Source: Candidatus Nanoarchaeia archaeon | Lineage (GTDB): Archaea; Nanoarchaeota; Nanoarchaeia; SCGC-AAA011-G17; JAFCDX01 | Length of the DNA stretch: 29,269 nucleotides | Direction of reading: 5' to 3' | Assembly: GCA_028717785.1 (NCBI GenBank) | Contig: JAQUND010000014.1 | Span: forward strand, 1-29,269 | In this document: one piece after another, positions 23,607 through 29,269 of the stretch | Numbering within the stretch: the first letter of the stretch is position 1 | How the letters are laid out: each line of letters starts with the position of its first letter | Notes under the pieces: model-generated | Databases searched by the model: none | The model's input: only the letters and a program-made list of their open reading frames with translations | Told to the model about the DNA's origin: nothing | Translations under genes and position numbers: made by a program

Positions 23607-23784
23607 AGAATGAATTAATGAAGTTATATTAGTTTATAAAAACTCGTAAGGTAAGAAAGGCTTAACAACTCGCTACATATAGTTCTTTATTGTTATAATT
23701 TCATGATGCTCGCCATAATCTAGACTGATTCTAGATAACTCTTAGTTTACCATAGACAATAACTTTTCTTAATAAAAACTCTAT

Positions 23785-23803
23785 AAATATTCTACTGTTT
23801 TTA
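23785..23803 (+). repeat. 19-base repeat, copy B (AAATATTCTACTGTTTTTA)
   Basis: It differs from copy A at one position and overlaps the best promoter-like element of the spacer (23790-23807). Confidence 0.45.
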
Positions 23804-23807
23804 TTAG
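23790..23807 (+). promoter_or_regulatory. promoter-like motif copy 4 (TTCTACTGTTTTTATTAG)
   Basis: It fits the consensus TTCTA-NN-GTTTTTAT derived from copies at 561, 7345 and 15732, and ends 35 bases before the GTG start of the next gene. Directly upstream is TATAAATA, identical to the T4 late promoter box, but other spacers lack that box, so I do not weigh it. Confidence 0.5.
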
Positions 23808-23842
23808 TTTCACAATAGTAACTTGTAATATAAGAGGTTTTT

Positions 23843-24205
23843 GTGTTAAGAGAAGATGTCATTTTCTTTTTAAAGATAAATCCAAATCCTTCTGATGTTG
23901 ACTTGCATATTTGGGCTGAAAAACATGATTATGATATACATGAAGTAGAGAATGAAATTTACAAACTTGCAACTAAATTTGTAAATTTTTTAACGGGTGG
24001 AAAAGCGAACGAATTGTCAGTTAGTGAAGAAGATGTTGATTCTAAAGAGTTGGCAAAGGGAGTTAAAGTAGAACTTGAACATACTTCTGATAAAGATGTT
24101 GCAAAACGTATAGCTCTTGATCATTTAGCAGAATCAAAAGGAGTACCATATTATTCTTTGTTAGCTGATATGGAGAAAAAATTTGAGTCTGAGCAGGAGA
24201 AATAA
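23843..24205 (+). CDS. DUF5661-like protein, 120 aa
   Basis: Translation starts at GTG 23843, supported by AAGAGG upstream and by the absence of a better ATG. Residues 1-50 are helical. The C-terminal part, ELAKGVKVELEHTSDKDVAK then IALDHLAES and YYSLLADMEKK, has the pattern of DUF5661 proteins (GV..E.EHT.d...A..IA.dHL.E...YY..L), which occur in many phages and in environmental sequences. The biochemical role is unknown. It begins a new run of head/neck genes after the noncoding spacer and is followed two bases later by the basic protein. Confidence 0.75.
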   Translation: MLREDVIFFLKINPNPSDVDLHIWAEKHDYDIHEVENEIYKLATKFVNFLTGGKANELSVSEEDVDSKELAKGVKVELEHTSDKDVAKRIALDHLAESKGVPYYSLLADMEKKFESEQEK

Positions 24206-24207
24206 CA

Positions 24208-24498
24208 ATGTTTTCTATTATTGCTAAATTACATGATTATGCAGATAAATTAGACGATAAATATGATCGTCCAGATTTAGCTGAAATTTTAGATAAGATA
24301 GCTTCACAAATTGTTGCTCGTTATAGATTTAGGATAAAACGTCCGAGAAAAAGTAGAGGAACTTCTAGAACAAGAAGAAAATTGTATTATAAAACTCATC
24401 GTCAGAAGTTAAGAACAAGAATGAAGAGATATCGTTTAGTTCATAGGACTCAATTAAAAAGAAGAAGAGGGTTGCGACATTATCATAGATTTGGTTAA
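24208..24498 (+). CDS. protamine-like basic protein with N-terminal helix, 96 aa
   Basis: The first 37 residues form an ordinary helical segment (LHDYADKLDDKYDRPDLAEI then LDKIASQIV). The last 59 residues contain 27 Arg or Lys (20 Arg, 7 Lys) plus several His and Tyr, for example KRPRKSRGTSRTRRK and LKRRRGLRHYHRFG. Such a tail will bind nucleic acid without sequence specificity. Together with its place among virion genes this suggests a DNA-condensing protein packaged in the head. Acidic neighbours (24538) could be its partner. The ATG is two bases after the preceding stop, so the genes are coupled. Confidence 0.72.
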   Translation: MFSIIAKLHDYADKLDDKYDRPDLAEILDKIASQIVARYRFRIKRPRKSRGTSRTRRKLYYKTHRQKLRTRMKRYRLVHRTQLKRRRGLRHYHRFG

Positions 24499-24537
24499 TT
24501 TTTTAAAAATAAAGTTTGTTTCAAGAAGGAGAATATT

Positions 24538-25089
24538 ATGGGAAAGCTAGAAAAAGAAGCTACATATCTTGACGAGATTGGTGCATGTCGTGAAGCTGTT
24601 GGTTATGATCAAGAGCAAACTGGTAAGAAGCATGAAGAAGAAGTTGCGTCTTCTAATAATTGGGAAAATGATGAAAGAGATGAAGTTGGTAAAGCTGCAT
24701 TTATTTCGAATAGAAAGAAGAGGCTTGCTAATAAGCTTATGAGAATTTCAAAAGAGCTTGAAGCTCTTGGGAAAATGGAAGAGGATTATGCTTCTGGTGT
24801 TGAAGAAATGTCTGATGATGATTTTGATTATGATTTTGATGAAGACGAAGAAAAAATCGATGAGAACGATCCTATGGCTGTTGAGATGGGAACTGATGAG
24901 TGGTTAGATCCTTCTGGTAAAGAAGCTGCACATCCTTTAGAACATGGTGAAGATGATGTTGAGTATTCACCTTCAACTATGGGTGATGACGAATGGATTT
25001 CTATTGGTCCAGGAACGTTTGATGATTCAAGAGATGAAGTTGGTAAAGCTGCTTCAAAAAAAAATAGAAGCAAAAGAATATGTTGTTAA
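24538..25089 (+). CDS. acidic protein, 183 aa in this frame; C-terminus probably disrupted
   Basis: AAGGAG supports ATG 24538. The protein is acidic, with MSDDDFDYDFDEDEE in the middle. A 24-base exact repeat (24675-24698 and 25029-25052) encodes RDEVGKAA twice; after the first copy comes ISNRKKRLANKLMRISKEL, after the second KKNRSKRICC and a stop. The second copy therefore starts to repeat the same helix but stops early, 25 bases after a run of nine A at 25056-25064. Frame +1 continues open for 55 more codons and looks protein-like (see 25058). The family is not recognised. A virion role is plausible from position. Confidence 0.65.
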   Translation: MGKLEKEATYLDEIGACREAVGYDQEQTGKKHEEEVASSNNWENDERDEVGKAAFISNRKKRLANKLMRISKELEALGKMEEDYASGVEEMSDDDFDYDFDEDEEKIDENDPMAVEMGTDEWLDPSGKEAAHPLEHGEDDVEYSPSTMGDDEWISIGPGTFDDSRDEVGKAASKKNRSKRICC

Positions 25090-25255
25090 TGATCCCGGGA
25101 CATTAGATTTACGTGTTATATATGATTTTTGTTTAAAAAACAAAATCAAGTATGAAGAAGAAAGCGATTTTGGCGACGATAATATAACAATGTTTGCAAA
25201 AGATAAAATACAAGAGAGTTTAATCAAAAATTTTCTTAAAAAAGAAGTTTTTTAG
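25058..25255 (+). other. out-of-frame continuation of the 24538 gene (+1 frame)
   Basis: In the +1 frame the sequence reads KEYVVNDPGTLDLRVIYDFC, then LKNKIKYEEESDFGDDN and ends IKNFLKKEVF at TAG 25253-25255. Composition and codon use look coding and there is no ribosome site nearby for an independent start; the in-frame ATG at 24944 lies inside the acidic gene. Reaching this frame needs one base skipped or one A lost at the A9 run. It is either a programmed or slippage product, a real frameshift mutation, or a sequencing indel. Confidence 0.55.
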
Positions 25256-25297
25256 TTATCTTGAAAAACAAAAAATTAATATTAAGGGAGATTAATT

Positions 25298-25918
25298 ATG
25301 CTTCGTTATTTTAAGTGTAATGTTCTTGGGGGATTTAGATTAACTGATTTGAATAAGAAAGTTGCTTTAAACGAATATTTTTCTGTAGATGCTTATGTTT
25401 GTGATGCATCAAAATCTGTTAAAGCAGCTTTAAAAAGTAATTGGGCGACTGAAATTTCAGAAGAAGAATTTTTAAATAAACAAGAAAAAAAGGGTGACTT
25501 AGGAGAAAAATGTGTTTCTGTTAGTTCGACGACTAATAAACTAGTTATTAACGCTAAAGAAGTTAATAAAAAAATCGAATCTAGACAGGCAGGAAAAACT
25601 TTTAAGAAACAACCTATGCAAAAACAGAAGATTGAAGAAAAACCTTCGATTCCTAATTTTAAAGAGGTTGAAAAAAGAATTAAAGAAAGACAGCAAGATG
25701 TCACAACAAAGGGAAATGATGAAGTTTTACCGAGTCCTGTAGAAAAAGTAGTAAAAGATTTGGTAAAAGATGTTGTTGTTGAAAAATTGAGTATTCCAGA
25801 TTTTAATGAGAAGAAAGAAATAAAAGACCAAGTAAGTGAAGAAATTAAAAAAAAGATAGTAAGAAAAAGCAAAAAAATAAGTAGCGAAAAAGTAAGAAAA
25901 AGTAAAAAAACAAAATAA
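25298..25918 (+). CDS. hypothetical protein with lysine-rich tail, 206 aa
   Basis: AAGGGAG precedes the ATG. Residues 1-60 form a small beta-rich domain (LRYFKCNVLGGFRLTDL, EYFSVDAYVCDASKSVKAAL, NWATEISEEEF). The remaining 140 residues are charged and probably disordered, with two short similar blocks, KPSIPNFKEVEKRIKERQ and KLSIPDFNEKKEIKDQ, and the end is a KKIVRKSKKISSEKVRKSKK basic tail. The N-terminal module looks like those of phage structural proteins of the neck region, but no family is assigned. Confidence 0.7.
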   Translation: MLRYFKCNVLGGFRLTDLNKKVALNEYFSVDAYVCDASKSVKAALKSNWATEISEEEFLNKQEKKGDLGEKCVSVSSTTNKLVINAKEVNKKIESRQAGKTFKKQPMQKQKIEEKPSIPNFKEVEKRIKERQQDVTTKGNDEVLPSPVEKVVKDLVKDVVVEKLSIPDFNEKKEIKDQVSEEIKKKIVRKSKKISSEKVRKSKKTK

Positions 25919-25936
25919 TACAAGAATGGTAGAAAA

Positions 25937-26359
25937 ATGTCGATACAAGGCGTACAAATTATTTATAGATTAAAACAAGTTGTTCGTTTGTTTATTGACC
26001 CAAGAGAAGATGTTGATAGTTTCAATTTGTATTATTCTGATACTGAGAGCGGGACTTATTATGATTTAGGCGTTATTAGCAATAAATCTTCTGATGTTCC
26101 TGCAACAAGAGGAAAAATAGTTTTTGAATTTAATACTGAAATTTTAGAACATTGGTCTGATAGTTCAAGGAATTATATAAAACTTGCTCCTGTAGAGGGT
26201 GGTGTTGAGGGAACTTTAGAAGGTCCGTTGATTATACCGACAAGAATAGAAAGTATACACCCTAAAGAATTTTCTGTAATGTATGGATATAATAGAGACG
26301 GTGATAGGTTTTTACCAGTTTCTGTAGATGAAGCAGGAAAAGTAATTACGACTACATAG
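25937..26359 (+). CDS. Ig/FN3-like structural protein, 140 aa
   Basis: The protein is beta-rich (VQIIYRLKQVVRLFIDP; FNLYYSDTESGTYYDLGV) and ends with YGYNRDGDRFLPVSVDEAGK, a signature seen in phage neck and tail proteins that carry a fibronectin-III-like domain. Its N-terminus aligns with the next gene (QILYRRDADIFFGWAPL; YNIYSCSSATGIFTLLL), so the two are likely paralogues. The start lacks a strong ribosome site (only GGTAGAAAA). A structural role in neck, baseplate or tail is inferred. Confidence 0.65.
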   Translation: MSIQGVQIIYRLKQVVRLFIDPREDVDSFNLYYSDTESGTYYDLGVISNKSSDVPATRGKIVFEFNTEILEHWSDSSRNYIKLAPVEGGVEGTLEGPLIIPTRIESIHPKEFSVMYGYNRDGDRFLPVSVDEAGKVITTT

Positions 26360-26412
26360 TTCGGAATAACAAAAAACGAATAATACGTTTTGTTTACCGA
26401 GAAGGAGTAATA

Positions 26413-27195
26413 ATGTCTGCACCTGTTTTACAAATTTTATATCGTAGAGACGCTGATATATTTTTTGGCTGGGCACCTTTAAGCAAAACTGAAGCAAAAA
26501 GTTATAATATTTATTCATGTTCTTCTGCTACTGGTATTTTTACACTTTTATTATCAAATATAAGTAATACAGTTGATAAGGCATATAGAAATAAAGTATG
26601 TGCACTTATTAAAGACGCAGACATACCTATACCTGGTAATTCTCGTTATTATTTTAAACTTACATACGTGAATTTATTTGATATAGAAAGTGATATTTCT
26701 CTTTCTGTTGTTACTACAGTGTATCCTCCACATGTAAATTTCCATTATGAAGGTGAAGCTTCAGAAGCAAATAATCATAATTTTGCTTGGTCAGAGACAA
26801 ACCAAAGATGGGAAAAAACTTTAATATCAGCTGATGGGAAGATAGAAGTTGTTACTAGCGAAGGTCCTTCGACAATACAATGTTTTAACAGTTACAATGA
26901 AAGTTTAGATGTCGTTTATAATGTTGAAACAACAATTTTGTCTTATACAAATAGTAAAGAATATTATTTACATAAAATAGTTTGTTCTGGTACAGCTGAT
27001 GCTGTTTTTTATGTCAAAATTAATAGTTCTATTATTGAAACACTGAGAAATAGTTGGAATAATAGAAATGTGGTATTTGATTTTTCTGAGAAGTCTTTTT
27101 GTTGTAATTCAGATGATATTGTTACTGTAACTGCTCTACATAAAGAAATCAATTCCCAAGATTATAATGTAAGTTTGTTTGGTCATACTTTTTAA
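26413..27195 (+). CDS. two-domain structural protein: Ig-like N-terminus and jelly-roll-like C-terminus, 260 aa
   Basis: AAGGAG supports ATG 26413. Residues 1-100 resemble the preceding gene product (Ig/FN3-like). Then comes NFAWSETNQRWEKTLISADG, comparable to the YGYNRDGDRFLPVSVDEAG signature of that gene. Residues about 155-260 are beta-rich (YYLHKIVCSGTADAVFYVKI, NRNVVFDFSEKSF, DIVTVTALHKE), as in C-terminal jelly-roll domains of phage fibre and receptor-binding proteins. Its role may be surface recognition or tail structure. Fold calls are from pattern only. Confidence 0.62.
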   Translation: MSAPVLQILYRRDADIFFGWAPLSKTEAKSYNIYSCSSATGIFTLLLSNISNTVDKAYRNKVCALIKDADIPIPGNSRYYFKLTYVNLFDIESDISLSVVTTVYPPHVNFHYEGEASEANNHNFAWSETNQRWEKTLISADGKIEVVTSEGPSTIQCFNSYNESLDVVYNVETTILSYTNSKEYYLHKIVCSGTADAVFYVKINSSIIETLRNSWNNRNVVFDFSEKSFCCNSDDIVTVTALHKEINSQDYNVSLFGHTF

Positions 27196-27211
27196 CATAT
27201 TAAGAAAAAAC

Positions 27212-27829
27212 ATGTATTCAAGTAATGTAGGTTTTAAATTCAAAGTCAGTTTTTTTCAGCGTTTTTTAAATTTTTGTTATGACAAAAATAAGGGAATAGT
27301 TTATTCTAACAATTTACAAGTTTTTGAAAAACTTAAAATATCTAAAGAAACAATTGTTGAAATTAATTTAATAGATCAAAAAAAAGAAAAAACAAAAGAA
27401 AATGTGTCAAATGAAAGCTCTAATATTCTTCAAATTTCTTTATTAGAAGAACAACAAAAAAAATTGTTAAATGAACAAGAAAAACTAATTATAGATGTTA
27501 ATAAGTTATTAGAACAACATAAAGAGAACATTGACAGTCGAAAAGAAACTTCATCCGCTATAGAAGTCTTAAAAAACAGTGTAATTTTTTTAAATAAAAA
27601 AAATAAAGAATTTAAAGACTCTACAAATAATTTAGAAGCAAAATTTGATGCTATGTTAGATATACTTGCAGATATGAATGTTAATTCAAAACAATGTGTA
27701 AATATGTCTGAAACAGGTATTACATTAGAAAAAATTTGGAATTCTACTAATAATAAAGAAACAGCTGCAATATTGTCGATAATGCACATGATTAGAAAAT
27801 CTATGGAAGATAAAGGTGCAAGATTTTAA
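27212..27829 (+). CDS. coiled-coil hypothetical protein, 205 aa
   Basis: The frame is open from 27179, but ATG 27212 clears the previous stop and is preferred; no strong ribosome site is seen. The N-terminal 50 residues are aromatic and basic (VGFKFKVSFFQRFLNF). Residues 65-160 form long helices with heptads (LLEEQQKKLLNEQEKLIID, VNKLLEQHKENIDS, KNKEFKDSTNNLEAKFD). It ends with a short helical domain (TAAILSIMHMIRKSMEDKG). It might be a tail or fibre-connector component. No family is recognised. Confidence 0.68.
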   Translation: MYSSNVGFKFKVSFFQRFLNFCYDKNKGIVYSNNLQVFEKLKISKETIVEINLIDQKKEKTKENVSNESSNILQISLLEEQQKKLLNEQEKLIIDVNKLLEQHKENIDSRKETSSAIEVLKNSVIFLNKKNKEFKDSTNNLEAKFDAMLDILADMNVNSKQCVNMSETGITLEKIWNSTNNKETAAILSIMHMIRKSMEDKGARF

Positions 27830-27838
27830 GGAGAAAAA

Positions 27839-28171
27839 ATGTCTGATTATGAACATTCTATGCCAGTAAGAATTGATTCTACATTAGATTCAGAAGATAA
27901 ATCTACTTTGATAGGGTTGGAAAGTCAAACAATATATTTTTCTCAGGATGTAATGTGTATTGAAATTGCAAATAATTCTGATTACGGGACTGTTTTTTTA
28001 AATATTTCTGGTGGTGTTTCGACATTATCTTCTGGAATTCCTATTTATCCTAAACAATATTATTCTGCGAATAAAAAAATAAAAAGTGATATAGGTGTTT
28101 CTTTAATAAGTAACGAGTCTTCTTCTGACGTAAGAATCATAGGTCATTTTAATTTAGAGGCTGAAGAATAA
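27839..28171 (+). CDS. small beta-rich virion-type protein, 110 aa
   Basis: AAGGAGAAAAA supports ATG 27839. The sequence is beta-rich without charged tails: QTIYFSQDVMCIEIANNSD, GTVFLNISGGVSTLSSG, SDIGVSLISNESSSDVRIIG. The pattern fits a small beta-sandwich, as in phage spike, decoration or fibre-adaptor proteins. Its stop overlaps the start of the collagen-like gene by one base (TAATG), suggesting that it works with that fibre. Confidence 0.65.
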   Translation: MSDYEHSMPVRIDSTLDSEDKSTLIGLESQTIYFSQDVMCIEIANNSDYGTVFLNISGGVSTLSSGIPIYPKQYYSANKKIKSDIGVSLISNESSSDVRIIGHFNLEAEE

Positions 28172-29269
28172 TGAGCAGTTTTTTAAGAACAAATGAACAA
28201 CCTGAAGATAGTAGAGCTGTAGGAGTAATTGAAAAACCTAGTTATATAGACAATCATGATGGTAGTATTGTTGTAAGTCAAGGTGTTTTTTATTTAAGAA
28301 ATAATCCTGATAATAAAGGTCCTATAGTACCCTTTGTTATACCTGAGAAAGCTTTTACACTTACTAATAAAACTATGCAATATGTTGTTGCTTATTATAA
28401 TAGCGGGAATCCAGAATATCAGCTTATAACATATCCAGAACGATATAATTACAGCAATAATGCCCCAGCATTTGTTTTTTGGAGAGTTGATAATGAAATC
28501 TATTCCATAGATTATGATCAAATAGGCTATGGAATGATTAATAAAGTTAATTCTGCTTTATCTATTACAGAACCATATAGATTGAAACACAATGATTTCA
28601 CTTCATTGATAGTAACTGAGACAGAGACTCCTAATCCAAGAACTGTTGTAGTTTCTGGGGGCGATATTTTCGCTCTTTATTGTCCTTTAATATTAAATGA
28701 CTTTAATTCTTCTGTTGACAGATTAACATTATATTATCATGTTGGGGGAGTTTGGCAACAAATGGATACTCCTCAATATAATAACACACAATATGATGAT
28801 GGAACAAATTTACAAACTATAAATGATAATTATTATTCTGTAAGATGGTTTTTTCGAAGTATAAGTGTTGAAAAACATGTTTTTTATATATTGGGAACTA
28901 ATGAATACGAACAAATAGATGATGCAAAAAAAGAAACATTATCGATAAATTTACCTTATGTTTTGCAATTTCATTGTAAACTTGTAGGAAGATCAATTAT
29001 TCAATATAATGCTACAAGTGGATTAATGGAATCTACACTAAGAGCTGTTTTTTCAAGTGGTTCAATGGGCGAAACGGGTCTTCAGGGTGATACAGGATTA
29101 GAAGGTCTTCAAGGTGATACAGGGGTTCAAGGTCATCAAGGTGATACAGGATTAGAGGGTCTTCAAGGTAATACAGGATTAGAAGGTCTTCAAGGTGATA
29201 CAGGGGTTCAAGGTCTTCAAGGTGATACAGGATTAGAGGGTCTTCAAGGTAATACAGGTTTAGAAGGTC
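28171..29269 (+). CDS. collagen-like fibre protein, N-terminal 366 residues (continues past window)
   Basis: ATG 28171 overlaps the previous stop and the frame is open to the window end. Residues 1-295 are a beta-rich non-repetitive region with many Tyr/Asn (SIVVSQGVFYLRNNPDNKG; MDTPQYNNTQYDDGTNLQT) that should be the attachment part. From residue 297 the sequence becomes Gly-X-Y repeats (GSMGETGLQGDTGLEG...), in which Gly is at every third position. Collagen-like rods on phage fibres form trimers and present terminal receptor-binding domains. The receptor-binding end is outside the window. Confidence 0.88.
   Translation, partial: MSSFLRTNEQPEDSRAVGVIEKPSYIDNHDGSIVVSQGVFYLRNNPDNKGPIVPFVIPEKAFTLTNKTMQYVVAYYNSGNPEYQLITYPERYNYSNNAPAFVFWRVDNEIYSIDYDQIGYGMINKVNSALSITEPYRLKHNDFTSLIVTETETPNPRTVVVSGGDIFALYCPLILNDFNSSVDRLTLYYHVGGVWQQMDTPQYNNTQYDDGTNLQTINDNYYSVRWFFRSISVEKHVFYILGTNEYEQIDDAKKETLSINLPYVLQFHCKLVGRSIIQYNATSGLMESTLRAVFSSGSMGETGLQGDTGLEGLQGDTGVQGHQGDTGLEGLQGNTGLEGLQGDTGVQGLQGDTGLEGLQGNTGLEG
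29059..29269 (+). repeat. collagen-type tandem repeat: 27-base unit in an 81-base higher-order repeat
   Basis: Seven 27-base units start at 29080. They alternate between forms encoding DTG-LEG, DTG-VQG and NTG-LEG, so 29107-29187 and 29188-29268 form an 81-base repeat that differs at only two positions. Recent unequal exchange or slippage is likely, and length may vary between relatives. Confidence 0.85.

Larger units (their letters stand above)
23435..23842. other. 408-base noncoding spacer with repeats and hairpin
   Basis: No plausible ORF with a ribosome site is visible here. The spacer holds a terminator-like hairpin (23449-23482), three promoter-like elements (23505, 23593, 23790), a 19-base near-repeat (23588-23606 and 23785-23803, one mismatch), and a short perfect hairpin ATCTAGA-CTGAT-TCTAGAT at 23718-23736. 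I looked for tRNA features: a 5-bp stem with a 7-base loop can be drawn at the hairpin, but T33 and a T-arm are absent, so no tRNA is called. Confidence 0.6.

Noticed and set aside
23711..23741. Possible tRNA anticodon arm around the ATCTAGA hairpin
   Set aside because: A 7-base loop can be drawn but lacks T33 and a purine at 37, and no acceptor, D or T arm with GTTCRA could be found around it.
23783..23790. TATAAATA, identical to the T4 late promoter box
   Set aside because: Only this spacer shows it at a sensible distance; the other copy I saw (about 5183) is inside a gene. The TTCTA-NN-GTTTTTAT motif explains more spacers.
1..29269. CRISPR arrays, insertion sequences, integrase or lysogeny genes
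   Set aside because: I saw no regularly spaced repeats, transposase, integrase or repressor-like genes on either strand.

Overview
The window is a contiguous piece of a large, AT-rich double-stranded DNA tailed bacteriophage genome. Every supported gene lies on the + strand, genes are tightly packed (often overlapping by 1 to 4 bases), and most starts have an AAGGAG-type ribosome binding site. A complete head-building set is present: large terminase, portal, prohead protease, scaffold-like protein, decoration-like proteins and major capsid protein. The window opens inside a dUTPase gene and ends inside a collagen-like fibre gene, so both edges are truncated. The host cannot be named from the sequence; low G+C and strong Shine-Dalgarno use suggest a low-GC bacterium that uses Shine-Dalgarno initiation.

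Layout. (1) 1-7338, accessory and DNA-maintenance genes: dUTPase C-terminus, two unknown proteins, an AAA+ ATPase, a small helical protein, a cupin, a broken gene that looks like a LigD-type polymerase remnant, a 3'-phosphoesterase fused to a nucleotidyltransferase-like domain, a DUF488-like/SLOG (molybdenum-carrier-like) fusion, and uracil-DNA glycosylase. (2) 7345-9135: a promoter-like motif, three tiny zinc-binding proteins (two FmdB-like) and a sigma-factor-like protein. (3) 9183-21177, DNA packaging and head: TerL, two small proteins, portal, an unknown protein, a SWIM zinc-finger protein, a decoration-like protein, a prohead protease with zinc-ribbon and KOW-like extensions, an unknown zinc protein, an acidic coiled-coil scaffold candidate, and a terminator-flanked cassette of decoration-like protein plus major capsid protein with strikingly different codon use. 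(4) 21362-23434: a large protein with zinc fingers, NUMOD3 repeats, a PD-(D/E)XK-type nuclease and a DNA methyltransferase. (5) 23435-23842: noncoding spacer with repeated promoter-like elements. (6) 23843-29269: a DUF5661-like protein, a protamine-like basic protein, an acidic protein whose reading frame is disrupted at an A9 run, several neck/tail/fibre-type proteins and a collagen-repeat fibre.

How it may fit together. dUTPase and uracil-DNA glycosylase would keep uracil out of phage DNA. The phosphoesterase-nucleotidyltransferase, beside a decayed LigD-polymerase-like gene, suggests a DNA-end processing module related to bacterial NHEJ. A recurring intergenic motif (TTCTA-NN-GTTTTTAT) about 36 to 66 bases before start codons is a candidate phage promoter, and the sigma-like protein is a candidate partner. 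The most unusual items are the nuclease-methyltransferase fusion inserted downstream of the capsid gene, the phosphoesterase-nucleotidyltransferase fusion, and a peptide (QNPLRERxDY) shared by that fusion and the major capsid protein.
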